64,000 nt of DNA, taken from contig CM023448.1 of assembly GCA_013339765.2 (NCBI GenBank), positions 282,035,717-282,099,716 on the forward strand, given 5' to 3'. This document shows positions 1 through 12,200 of this stretch, in pieces; position 1 is the first letter of the stretch, and every line of letters begins with the position of its first letter. The position numbers were made by a program, and so were the translations under genes. This DNA comes from Haemaphysalis longicornis. Lineage: Eukaryota > Arthropoda > Arachnida > Ixodida > Ixodidae. The notes beneath the pieces are model-generated. The model did not search any database, was not told the origin of the DNA, and saw only the letters and a list, made by a program, of their open reading frames with translations.

Positions 1-355
1 ATTTTTAACTCTTCATGTACTTCATGGACAGCGGTAACTCTTCATGAACTTAACGCTGTCCCGATACTCTTTGAGTAACCCTCGTTAACTTTGTCTGGCT
101 GACAAACTAAGCAGAACGAGACGCTGGCTGTTGGGAACCAGGGGTGCGGAGAGGGAGAGGGGGTTGCTCTGTGCATGCGCACGTGTTCACCACATGTGAA
201 GCAAGTGGTAGTAGGATAGTTAAGCATTTATATGAGTAGAATTTACGTTTTCCCTCTTTCAAAGGTACCTACCCGGTTCATAGCTGGCGCTCCTTTCAAC
301 AACCAATTCAAAACGCAAAAATTGCATTAGAAAATAAAAGGAGATATATTTTTTA
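1..355. other. Non-coding, nothing recognised
   Basis: Short open frames only, with no recognisable domain, RNA gene or repeat. It may be intron or 5' flank of the RdRP-1 gene, whose upstream exons are not visible in this window. Confidence 0.5.
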
Positions 356-798
356 GATGCAAGGCATCTCTTACACTCGGCCTGTCCCTCCATCCGGCGT
401 CCATTCACAACCCTCCTCCTTTCCCCTCGCCCGCCAGCTGCGTTAGCGCGTTCTCCTCACCATGCCAGCTGTGCGTAGCGCGCCGTTAGCGCGCGTATGC
501 TACACTCTCTCTCGTTCTCCTCGCCATGCCAGATGTGCGTTAACGCGCATGCGCGTCTCTCTCTCATCACTCTCTCTCGCGGAGCGGCTATATAACCGCG
601 GTATCTGGGACGCACTCCTCAGTTGCTCCGTCCGTCGCTCTTGCTGCTACTGCTAAATCGCCCAAATAAATACGTTCTTTACGTAATTGGAAATCTACGT
701 GTGATTGAGCATCGTTTAAGGTTCGCTACACTTCAACCACATTTGGGTAACCAACATAACGGAAACGCGAATTGAACCCCCGTGAGATGCCTTGCATC
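356..798 (+). mobile_element. LTR-like or foldback element with 15-bp terminal inverted repeats
   Basis: GATGCAAGGCATCTC at 356-370 is perfectly inverted at 784-798. Between them, on the + strand, lie a TATA box (ctatataa near 589) and an AATAAA about 75 bases later, which is the promoter plus poly(A) order of a retroviral-type LTR. The inner ends read TGCAAGG...CCTTGCA, so TG...CA termini are possible. I see no target-site duplication. It could be a solo LTR with unusually long terminal inverted repeats, or a short foldback element. There is no coding capacity. Confidence 0.45.
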
Positions 799-2055
799 AC
801 CCCAGGGTTCCCCCCGCGGGAAGATGGTGTAATATTTTTTTGGCTCGCAGACATAAAGGTACTGTGACGTCGTGTAAATATTGGGAAGCAATTATTTAAT
901 ATTAAAAGATACAGTGATCACGCAAGGATAAATCTGGGGTCAAGGGAAGAAAATGACTTACAATTGCGGCCTCTTTTGTGTGTTGCATGGCACTTCGAGT
1001 GTGATCTTCCCAAAGCCAGGACGCTTCTGCCCTTGCACCGTTCTCTCAGGTCGGCGTAGTTGTGACTCAGGACCCTGAATATACACAGCTCAGGGCAGCA
1101 GCCGCCCAGGCAAAAAGCGGCCGTGGACGCAATGGAGGGGCTTTAGTTGTGACCGAGGTCGAAGATGGCCATCGGGTATTAGTTACTGTCGCGACCGCCG
1201 TCTGCCCGCAGTAGGGCTGGTGACTGTCGCGCCTTCGCGCTTACAATAAACCCGCGCCGGATTCGCCGAACCAATGCGATACGCTGCTGTCGCATTAATG
1301 TAAACCCGCTTTGGGACTCGCTCGGCGAGCAGCAGCGCGCCCTTTTTGTCAAGTGGGTGTTCCCCAGTTTCCTAGGTTAGCGAAAAATACCGCCGAACGA
1401 ATCTGCCTAATCGCGGAGGAGAAAATGTCTGTCAGGAACACCGCTTTCAGGAGAGGACATGCAGTGCGCGCAAGCTGAGACCATTCAACTATCCCACGCC
1501 AACACCCTCCCGAGCTCCACAAAAACGTGAAAAGGAATGAAGGGGTGACGTGCAGAAGGGGGGCATACTTTGCTGTGCGCCTCTCCCACAAAGGCCCTCT
1601 GCCCTCTGCCGGGCAGAGGGCAGAGTCTGTATCCTCCCCCCCCCCCCCCCCCCTTCCCGACAGTCATCCAGCTAAAGCAGACGTTTCGCCCAATACGCAG
1701 ACCCATCGTTTTCTAGAACTACCACCGCTTACACGTGGTTCTGCTTACGCATACAAAGATCGTCTTTCCCCTTTCGGGCCTTCATCGTGCCAGTCTTCAC
1801 CCATCAATGACCGGCGGTCCCTCTTTTTTTGCGCACTCCATGCTTCCCCGGCCATACCGTGACGAGTCAATCCACTCTGCTGAGAACGACTCAGCCGGGC
1901 AATTATTCTCAGTGTGGCGACATGCCACACACACAGGGACACAACGCACGCCTTTGGCGTCCCGTGGGCTGAGCTTACCCGAAGGCGCCATCGCTTTTGG
2001 AGCTGCACCCCTCCGCAATTATCCTGACCAGGCATAACAGGCAGCACGGCGCCGG
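799..2055. other. Non-coding stretch with an 18-bp poly-C run
   Basis: No exon recognised. A poly-C run occupies 1636-1653. Short overlapping frames on both strands have no domain and look like chance. Confidence 0.5.
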
Positions 2056-2125
2056 CCGGAAAAATTTCGGGGGGGGGGGCTTGAGCCCGGTTAGCCCCCC
2101 CCCCTGGCTACGCCACTGATGGTAG
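2056..2125 (-). repeat. G-run/C-run hairpin terminus of a dispersed repeat
   Basis: Eleven G (2069-2079) and ten C (2095-2104) face each other around a 15-base spacer and can form a GC stem. On the minus strand the flank reads GTGGCGTAGCCAGGGGG, a terminus I associate with a common arthropod dispersed repeat. The rest of the element is not delimited. Confidence 0.4.
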
Positions 2126-3021
2126 TCGGTGTCCTTAGTTGAACATTTGCCTCATTTAAGGCGAAAACCTTAATTGACCCACTGAGCGATAAAAGTGCAG
2201 TCCGGGTTCGTAACAGAAAGACGGCTTCTTCAGAGGCAATCCTTTGCACGAGGCGTTCTACGGCGCGAGGTTTAACGAAAAAGCAGGCGTCCACCAACGG
2301 TGTTCTAACAGAAAAACTGCCATTTCCCGAGGCGTTCGATACCACGAGGCATTCAACAGTGAGAGCCTGAACTAGGAAGTAGCGAAGGGTGGTCATCCAC
2401 GCCAGTATACCGCAGTTGAAGGGAGGAGAAGTGCACGCAGCGAAATTCGCCGTCGTCGTCCACTGTCCCATTACACGGCGGCATGAACGAGAAGCGGCGC
2501 AACGCGTAGGAGGCAGATCGAAGCAATTTGAAAGCGTTAAGGCGGATCGCAAAGCAGTCTTCAGCGACAAGATTGCAAAGCCCTTCGACAACGCGCGGCG
2601 GAACTAAGTCGTCTAATGCGTTCAACTGGACATTGATGATTTCACATTCCCAACCCATGCATGAGAAGTACTTTGGTGTCCTCGGGATTTTTTTCCCTTC
2701 AAAGCACATGGATCATTTGCTCTTGCTGAACCCTTTTCATTGCATTAATTTCCGTGATATCTCAGACTTTTTCTTACTAAATCGTGTCATAACTAAAAAC
2801 AAGACATGATCTATCCGTGGACTGACGGTGCTGCTTACAGGCATAGGTACGTTCGCTTGCGCACCCTGTTTCCTGCCGATGCCCGCTAAGTGATGCTCCC
2901 GCTTACTTCCCGCCGATGGGAATTGCTTCCGTGCTTGAAATGTGCATGTTCTCGGAAACTGGCGCCGCGGGTGAGAGCACCCCACCCCTGCCGTAGAATT
3001 CGACCCCTTCGTCTCCCGCAG
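2126..3021. other. Intronic or upstream sequence before RdRP-1 exon A
   Basis: No RdRP-like exon found. Open frames of up to 166 codons on the minus strand (2091-2709) show no known motif. A pyrimidine-rich tract with CAG at 3019-3021 is the splice acceptor of the first visible RdRP-1 exon. Confidence 0.5.
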
Positions 3022-3279
3022 GACCGGTGTTCCTGAACCGGCAGCTCATCACGCTCCTGGAGCAGCTGGGCGTCCCCAGCCGGGTGTTCTTCTGCCTGCA
3101 GCAGCACATGGTCATGCTGCTCACCAACGCGCTCGTGTGCGACGCGACGGCGCTGCAGGTTCTCGAGACGTACGTCTGCTCCGCGCTGCCCTTCGGCAAG
3201 CTGCTGCGCAAGGGCTTCTCGCTCACCCGGGACCCCTTCATTCGCTCCATGCTCTTCGCCGTCTATCGGACGTCCATGG
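3022..3279 (+). CDS. RdRP-1 exon A
   Basis: The acceptor is ctcccgcag (ending 3021) and the donor is G|GTGCGT at 3280. The exon begins with two bases of a split codon and ends with one. It encodes VFLNRQLITLLEQLGV and a following KGFSLTRDPFIRSML segment, the stretch that in this family lies just N-terminal to the catalytic region. An alternative donor CAG|GTCGCG at 3289 would break the phase with exon B. Confidence 0.85.
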
Positions 3280-6200
3280 GTGCGTCAGGTCGCGGCCTCT
3301 CTCTGCCACGTGAAGAGAGGGCCTGCTCTTCTTTTCTCAAACTCGTGACACGACTGCTATCGCGTCTCTTCTTGCCGCTTTCCAGAGTCTCTGCTGTCCA
3401 AGTCGCGCATTGCTGTTCCCCAAAACTTGGGGCGCAATATGTTCGGGGTTCTGGACGACACAAAGACGCTGAAGTACGGCGAGGTCTTCGTGCAGTTCAC
3501 TCTCCTGGGATCCCCTGGCGGCCGCGAGGACTGCCCAGCGACCACTGTTGTCACAGGTACTGTCCGGCTTCAGTGCAGCAACATAACGGGATGGCGTGTC
3601 GGAAATGCGCCGGTGCAGTTGTGCTGCGGACTGAATGCGCAATGTATTGGGTATGCGCCCTACCGCTGTTCCTACGCATGGCAAAGTCACAAAAGGTGAA
3701 GTGCAGCATTTCCAGAGGAGAGAATCAGGGGGTCGAAGAGAGACAATACTCTGAAGCGGACCCCTTAATAAACACCGCTGCCCCCGGTTTAAGGCTTCGA
3801 CTGCTATAAAAAAGGTCGATTGTAGTGTTATGCTCCAGTGGTTCAGACGTATTGCCACTGGTGTGGCTTTTTCAACATGTCTAGCTTCAATAATGGTTGG
3901 TGTTTCTAGCTAGTTTCTAGCTTCAATAATGTATTGGGTGTTTTTTCTCTACTTGCTGTAATTCTGCCTTACTGGCGACGAAAGTTAGGCTGCTCACTTC
4001 CTGGAGATACTACTAACCCTGTGGCAAATAGTTCCCCACTCTTGAAGTATTACCATAGGATGTAATTCAGAAACTCGTGATACCCAATACCGTGCTTGTG
4101 TACGTTTTTGGTTCCCGCATTTTTGAAGCAATATCATATTCTGACCAGCATTGCTGGAAGACAATACCTAAGAATGACTACCCAGCTGCAGCTGTTCAGC
4201 AAAAAAAAAAAAAAGTTGGTACTGTGATTGACTGACGTGAATGCATGTGCTTATGGCTCTACCACAAATATCCTCACTACACTAAAAAAGCGTATTTCTC
4301 CAACCAAGACTCTGAAAGTGTGTCAATAAAAAAAGTACACCCTTTATTTGCAGCTCCAGGTGCTGATCTATTGCGGGGCATTGCGTCTGTAGTACACGAG
4401 ATGCCATAGCCTCTTGAACGTTGTCTACTAGACTACCATATTTTAATCTTTTCTCGTTGATCGGAAGTTTCTAGTTTCTGCTTGTTGCGCTGATGTTTTT
4501 CTCCAAGAATCCTTCGTTGCGGCAAAAACGAAAAAAATCAAAAAGGGGTTTAACTTGAGAAAGTTCGGTGTTTTTAGGTTATACCGCGAAATAGAAAAGG
4601 TGGTTTATGAATTTTAGGCTCTAAGAATTATTCGTCATTCAGTTTGCACTTCATTTCGGCCGCGGCGGCCGCTTTTCTGATGGAGGCGAAAAGCAAAAAC
4701 GCCCGTGTGTACGAGATTTCGGCGCACGTTAAAGATCCCCAGGTGGTCAAAATTAATCCGGAGCCCTCCACTACGGCGCGCCTCATCGCCTGCGTTGCGT
4801 CGGCGCGTTAAACCCCACAATCAATCAATCAGTTTGCACTTCATTTGAGGCGAAGTACTCTGGTATAGACTTAATTCTCCAGTGAGTTCCCCGATCTCTG
4901 GTGACCGTCTGTTCCATATGTTTTTGGTAAGTGTTGTTTTATTGCTAGAAAATGAATAGCTATTAAGAGACGGGAAATAAATGCCAGTGGCCAGAGCACA
5001 CGTCGCGTTTCTTGGGGGTTTCCGAACACTCACAATTTGGAGCTCTGGCATTGGCTGCAGGAACATAGTCTGTGCTGTCTCGATCCTCTGGTACACCGGA
5101 CGCAGAGATGTAGCAGTCAATCAGCTCTGGACTTTACGGCCTCGCTGCGAATAGCAATGACCTCCATCTTGAATTTAAAATTTGTATTTTCGAAACAGTT
5201 TAGGGACGAAAGCAAGAAAATTTTCAGGTTCGAGTTTATGACCAACTGTCGCCTGAATGTTTTTCAACTGCGAAATTCGTCGAACTTGCTAGAGGCCGAG
5301 GGTACCATGGATCCTTTTCTCCTCCCTGCGGTTCGTGACAGCCCACTTTGTTTTTCTTTTGATCCTGCCAAATAACATTTTCGGTGGCTTTCATATTTCT
5401 TTCCTAACAACTTATACAGTGTCTGTATTAAATATAACAGTGCTAGCATCGGCAATGTGCTTCGGTTTTGGCTGAAATATCCTCGAGGTTTTCTTTGAGC
5501 TAAGTATTTCGGACATGTGTGAACCTTGCCACCACTGCTAGGAGCTGGGAAACGTGTTTGCCTGTATGTACTACACGTTATAGGAGCCCAGCCACCCAGC
5601 CAGGCCTTTTCAAATTGCTTTATTTCTATAAATTTAATATGCATGTTATGGTGGATTTGTGAGCGAAAAAGTTGCTCAAGACAACTTGACATGCCCTGAT
5701 ATCCAAAAGCAGGCAGCAGCAGTAGGGTGGAGCGGCAAGGAAGAAAAAGTGGACAATAAAGAAACCATTTAAAAAAAATATAAGAAATAGAGGAGAGGAA
5801 CCTCTAGGAAAAATAAACGTTTCTAGAAACGCACAATTAAAGCCGCTGGGGGATTGAATTCAATTTCGCAAGCATAACGGCTCGACAGTGCAAGCATAAC
5901 TGGAGTCGGACAGTGTTCAAGCTAGTAACAAGCCGAAAACTAAACCATAGGAGTAATGCAGTTCTAAGAGGATGAACGATATTATAACACGAAAGTACAG
6001 TTTACAGGCATCATAAGGCATTAATAGGACGCTTAGGATACCGCTAGATAACTCAGACAATTCGGTTGTGGCGTAGTGTGAGAACAAGGTAAAAATACAT
6101 GAGCGACAAATAGGAAATGGGTTTCTTGTAAAAGGAACGACATTTCAAACCTAGGGCAAGGTATGAAAAAAGCTGTGTACGAACACAAAGTACGTAAAGC

Positions 6201-9200
6201 CGATAAGGTCACGTCTCGTTTGTTGGGCAAAACGGGGAGTGTAAAACTTGCCATTTGGGTGCCGTAGTTTGGTTTTTGAGCAGAATTTCCGTCATCGTGT
6301 GCTGTGGACTGGGATGCTTGCTGTCAGGTTTGAGAGGGGAGCTAAAACTGCTACCACTTTTTCGTTTCTTGCGATACGCGGACAGTAATCGGTAGTTGAA
6401 TTTGTGATTAGTAGGCAAACAATGCGTAGCACGAAAATTGCATCTTGCCTGATGCATAGTGGTTCCGTTGTTCGTCCTTTCGTAATGTCCCTTGCCGCAC
6501 TGTTCGGGATAAGTTTTTCAGCCATAGAGCATATTCAGCTTCAATAATGTTAGTATTCCTGTCAGGTAGCCTCCTTAAAATAACTGTTATGTTCCATCAG
6601 TCTTCCATGCTTATTAACCCCGTAGTTTATCAGTAGCAACTTTCTTTTCGCTTTCCCAGTGTGGGACCACAGTTTGCGGATATCTCAGAACCAATCAGTC
6701 CTGGTCCTCAACGCACGATTTGTTTTTCGTCGGCTCGCGGTCTGTGCAGTTGATCTGAGCCGAATGCGTCAGCTGGACGGGCATACAGCACCCGGTATGC
6801 CCGGCGTCTTTCTTCCCAGGTACGGTGCTGGTGACCAAGTGTCCCTGCCTTCACCCCGGCGACGTCAGGAAGTTCACCGCCGTCGACGTGCAGGCCCTGC
6901 ACCACGTCAAGGACTGCATCGTCTTTCCCGCGGAGGGTCCACGCCCACACCCGGACGAAATGGCAGGCAAGCACAAAACGCCCGCACTGTAGCAGTCGAA
7001 CGCAGCCGCAGACATCGTTTCAAATGCATCGTAAGATTCACTTGCTTGGGCCAGGTCACCTCGTTGTTGGCACCCTGGCGAGCCTTGAGGATTAAGGTGA
7101 CCTACAGTCCATGCTGGCATTTTTGTTTTGCATCTTGCAGTGTTTTTTTTTTTTATTGTAGGTACATTTCAGGTATTGACGTGGGGGATAACGCTTTGTG
7201 GTATATGTTCCATGTCCCTGGTTCGAAACAAGACCACGCCGGTATTATTCGTACAGGCGGAGAACTTCCGCGTATGCTTGGTGACGTGCGTGTTCATTAA
7301 CTCCGCGTCAATGAATCTTGCATGAGCTCCGAGACGTCGCGCGTTTAGGTAACCTGCAAGCTTACGATTCTCGAAGAAAGAATGGGCAAGGGGTGCATGA
7401 ACTGAAGGGGGAGAGTAAAGCTAAAGACGAACGTCATGTTCTCAGTAGTTTAAATCAGTTCAGTGACGCCGATCTCGTCCAGGTATTCAAACAACGCCTT
7501 TAGTGCTTTGCGTTGTGCTGAAGGAGTGTGCCAGGGCCAAGGAGCACTTGTAGGCTGATTGGTCCTGGGCGTAGGTGTTCGATCTTCTGCTCCAAACGGC
7601 ACCTTGCGAGCATGTAAGCGGGGCACTCTACAGTACGTGTTCCACGGTTTCTGGCGATCCGCAGTTATCGCAGTAAGGATTCGAGGTGGCGCCAAGTCGA
7701 AACAGGAAGTTTTTGTAAGCGCTGCATTGAGTCGTAATCGGTGATACAAAGTTTCTAGTCGGCGCGGAAGTCGCTCTGGCAGCTTAATCCTCAGCTCGGG
7801 GTCTATGTATTGCAAGAACGGATGTGGTGCTCTGGAAGAGACCAGAGACGGTTCCGCTCCATTAAAACAAGTGCCTTCGTCATAGCTGAGGCATCATGTT
7901 TGGTGAAGAAGACCTTCCTCATATTTCAAAACAAATGAATGAATGTGTTGTAGCTGTGGACAGATATTATTGGCAGTAGTTACTGCCCAGGAAGAGTTCA
8001 TGGGCTCGTTCAAACCCCTCTACCATCCCGAAAATTTCGCGTGAAGGGGCGTAAGGGGGCGAAGGGGGGGGGGGGGGGGGGGGGTAGCGGCTAGTTTTCT
8101 TCTTTTTTTTTTTTTGCGGAGCTTTCGCTGATCAATGTGGGTTAAGTCTCTAGGCCATGCCATACGACATGCGGGCAGAAATCATTCAAAACAGAATGTT
8201 TGCTATAATTTCAATGAATAACGCTGTCAACAGCTGTATGATAAACATTTCCGATCTATTGCCACAGCTTAGCTTATTTTTCGAATTTTTCGACCTGGAG
8301 ACCTCTGCCATGGCCCGGGGACTTAACACCGTACGTATACTTCTCGCCATTAGCGCACGCAAAAGGGGGGGAGGGGGTTTGAGTGAGCCAATGGCGAAAT
8401 GTACGCATATAAGAGCGAGTTTTGCCGGAAAACGGTGTGGGATGTCAGCGAGCTCGGCGAATGGTCAAGGAAAGGCGTGGGTAAGCGGCTTCAATTCAAT
8501 GGCGCGCAGGTCACGGTTTAGACACCTGGCCTACCTCAGCGTTTTTTTTTTTTACTTTATGCATGGGAAACTCCGGCAAACTCGCAGGCGGCGATTAGAC
8601 GTAACGAGTAACACGAAATCGCAAAAACCAACGAACATCGAATAAGAACCAGGCCTTTACGACTGAAATTTGGCACCCTTTAAAAGTCAGGACAGCAGAC
8701 ACTCGCCTAAAAGATAACCATTCCAGTTCATTTCCTTGCGCCGTATAAATGTTCCGAACCAACGCAGCATGTTCCGGAAAAATTGAGGGTTCCGCATGTC
8801 GGTCAGTCTCGCGGTGCTTCCATAAACTCTGTAATCTCTGAACAAAAACACGAAGGCATAAGTGTGCGGGAGGGGCTGGTGATCGTTTGGGACACACTTT
8901 ACGGCGTGAAAAAATATAAGGACAAGGTGAAAGAAGTGGCAGCTTTGTTTAAAAAAAGCGGCGTTTTCAGGTTTCTGACAACAAACGATGCTGTATAAGA
9001 TGGTATCTTTTTGTCAAGAGAAATTTGTTCAGCCTTTAGACCTTCAAAGAGTCTACTCAGATTCAATTGCAACGCAAGGAACGGGGATAGTTTAACGGCT
9101 TTATGGGCATTTGTCAACTCGCTACGCTCGGCCAAGCAACAATTACCGGGATATACAGGCATCTCAGGTCTCAAGAGCATCCATAGGCTGAAGGACATGG

Positions 9201-12200
9201 TGGAAGGACAGGCCGTGAGAGCAACCCGATCTTAGTCCACAAAAAGGTTGATGAAACTATGCCATGTATATCGCCCTTTAACTGAATGCTCAATTTTCTC
9301 CATAGGGCACTGCTGCGCACAATGTTCCCATTTTCGTACTGAAGAACCACATTTGAACGGCCCTGTACATAGTGCATTGACGTGGAGCGGATGTGTTGGC
9401 TTGGCATCAATGCCCTCCTAATACTATGCGCGCTCTTTATGTGCAGGCTCAGATTTGGATGGGGACGAGTACATCGTCATTTGGGACAAAAGTCTCTTCT
9501 TTCCTGGCAACAACCGAGAGCCGATGGTCTACGGGCATAACGTTCCGCCACAACGATGTGAACTCGGCCTGGTAATTATGACAAATATTGCTACAATACG
9601 ATTACCACACTCGTTTATCTGCCCTCTCCGTTCGATGGTTGAAGTTGATGCCATGGCTTCAATTTTTTGTGGGGGTGGCCAACTGAACAGTTCCTGATGT
9701 GAGAAAGAATTTCACCGAGCGAACAACGCAAGGACTACATGCAATGCAGGAGACATGAAATACAATACTTGCCTCCCCGGGAAACTTCCTGCTGTAATTT
9801 GTGCATCTGACCATGTACGTTGGCTTTGCGCTGCTGTCAGTTTTCCATTAGGAACTCGTCCTAGCTTGCCAGCTAGCAAACTAATTTCTTGAGTCTGAAG
9901 GGTCTGCAGCTGCGCGCAGTGAAACCTCCATGCCTTCGGCGGTGAGCCAATGCGAGTGTTTATAAATCTGAGCCATTTTTCATAAATGTGGCTTACAGGC
10001 ATCTCCATGAATGCAGGTGATCATTTTACAAATTAAACACTGCAACTGTTGGTAGAGTGAGGTATTGCAAAAATTCTAACAGAAACCCTTGTCTTGTATT
10101 GCCAGGTCGACGGCATGGCAAAGTTCATCTCTGACTACATCATGAATGACAATGTCGGCATCATGTCCAATGCCCATTTGGCTCTTGCGGACAAGCTTGA
10201 AGATGGGGTTTTTTCCGAGCCATGCCTCTCTATAGCAATGAAGATTTCAATTTGTCTCGACTTCGCAAAGACTGGAATTCCTTCTATGCTGGAGAGAGCT
10301 GAAAAGCCGCATGAATACCCGGACTTCATGGAAAAAGGATGCCAGAAGAACACGTACCGTTCTAAGAGGGTTCTTGGTCATCTGTACAGATTGCAGAGGT
10401 TTTTAGAGTCAATCATTAGCACCAGCTTCACCAGCCGCCTCGTCGATTGCCAAAGCAACATGAATCTGCTTGAGATTCCGGGATGGAAACGGTACAAGCT
10501 CGTAGTGGACGAACTTCTAGCCGAGCACGAGGCTGAGATGGACCACATTCTCAAGAAGTACGGCATTAAGAATGAGGCCGAGGTTGTGTCCGGATTTATC
10601 AGCGACGTGAGTGCCTCGAACAGCAGCCACTACGAGAAAAGCAACGTGGAAGTTCTTGTCACAAAGCAGTACCGGGCAATCGTCGAGTCAACGAGAGAAC
10701 GTTTCTTCAAAGCAGTGGATGCTGTATGCCACGTGGACAACGCAGTTTCAGAAGAACAAAAGATGCAGGTTCTTCTCATGATGACATCTGCGTGCTTCAT
10801 GGTGACTTACAGCAATGCTAAGAAGACCTGCTCGAGCTTTCCTTGGTCTTTCGCGGATGTTATCCTGTTGATTATGGCAAAAGGTTCGGTTTGTCAAAAT
10901 CAGCCTGAATGCAAGAGCAAAAACCTGCTGACGGCTCGTCTGGACGACCAGCTGTCGGTCGACACGCAAGGGAAAGACCCCAGAACCATCGCCTTCGGAG
11001 TGGTGCTGAAATGGGCGACGAAAGAAGACCTGCTGCAGGACACAGGAGCTCGTTGCCCTCGCATCTGCATAGATTGCTTGGAGAAGCTCTTCGCGGAGTC
11101 CGCACACGAGGAGGAAGCCAGATGCGAGCAGTCTTCGGCACGACCACTCACTGCTGGCCGCTTTGTTACTTCGTTTCTGCGCTATGTGAGCAGCAGCTCC
11201 GTCGTGTTCCCCGCTTGCAAGGCCTGTAGCTGGTCATCGCAGACACACGCACTGACCTTGGCTGCCCTCAGGACCTACAGTCTTCTGTCAATCTTCTGTG
11301 ACCTCTGCCACCTGGGCCTGCCTTGTGACCCCAACCTGCACGAGCCTGTGCAGGAAATTCGAGAAGGAAGCTCTGTCCGTGTGAAGGTAAAACCTGTCTT
11401 TCGTCGTGCACGTTGTACAGTTAAACCTGGATATAACGTAGTTGACAATAATTCGCAATTTTTCGCCCCATGGAGGTTTTCGTTACATGCAGGTTCTGAG
11501 CTAAGGCTGGCAAGAATAAAGCAGAAACAAAACCACTTGCTAGACATCGGTGACGGTGAACTCGCCCTTCAAGGATTCATTTCACATTAAAAAAGGGCCT
11601 GATTTGCGACTGCTGCCTTTCCGCGAACTTAGTCCCTACACGGCACTCCAAAGAAGGAAGGTCACTTACCCCTCTTTTCACAAAAGGAACTAAAGTATCA
11701 CTTTGGCGCTTTGACACTCCTCTGTGACACTTCTCATTTCAAGGAGCGAACTTATGATGAAAGGACGCCTTTTCGCAAACTTGATGCTCTTTTCCGCACT
11801 CAAAGTATAGTGACAGCTAGGTTGCGAACTGAGATACTGTTCTTCTTCTTTCTACTGTTTCTTCTTTCGATGTTCTCCTTTCTTGTCGGCGGAGACGGCA
11901 TTTAAAGTTGCGAGCTCTTCTCGGAAAGTCAAAACCTTTTGTTTACTGGCAGCAGAACTCATCACCGACGATCCGACACCACAGATACCAGTGGAGACGT
12001 GCGACTATACACGCCGACCGACAAGCCTAGCACCAAACCGACACCGCACTAACAAGTGGAAACGCACGGTAGTTGGCGGTGCGGGCGAAGTTCGCTAAAT
12101 TAGTGCGTTTCTCCAGCCGATTTTTCAGAAATAGCGAAAAAAAAATGCCTCATTAACGCAGCGAATTCTTTACATCAAGGTTAACAGTCGCAACGCCTTC

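Larger units (their letters stand above)
6967..9446 (+). other. RdRP-1 GC-AG intron (2.5 kb)
   Basis: Starts GCAAGC and ends atgtgcag. It contains a minus-strand LINE fragment (7440-7830) and a 21-bp G run (8064-8084) followed by a T run near 8102-8115. No other gene is seen. Confidence 0.75.

Noticed and set aside
2091..2709. Overlapping minus-strand frames of 166 and 118 codons
   Set aside because: No domain, one starts in the poly-G/C repeat, and no splice or RdRP match.
3280..3290. Alternative donor CAG|GTCGCG for exon A
   Set aside because: Would shift the phase relative to exon B and add non-conserved residues.
5264..5692. 142-codon minus-strand frame in RdRP-1 intron
   Set aside because: No recognised motif; likely chance or old repeat.
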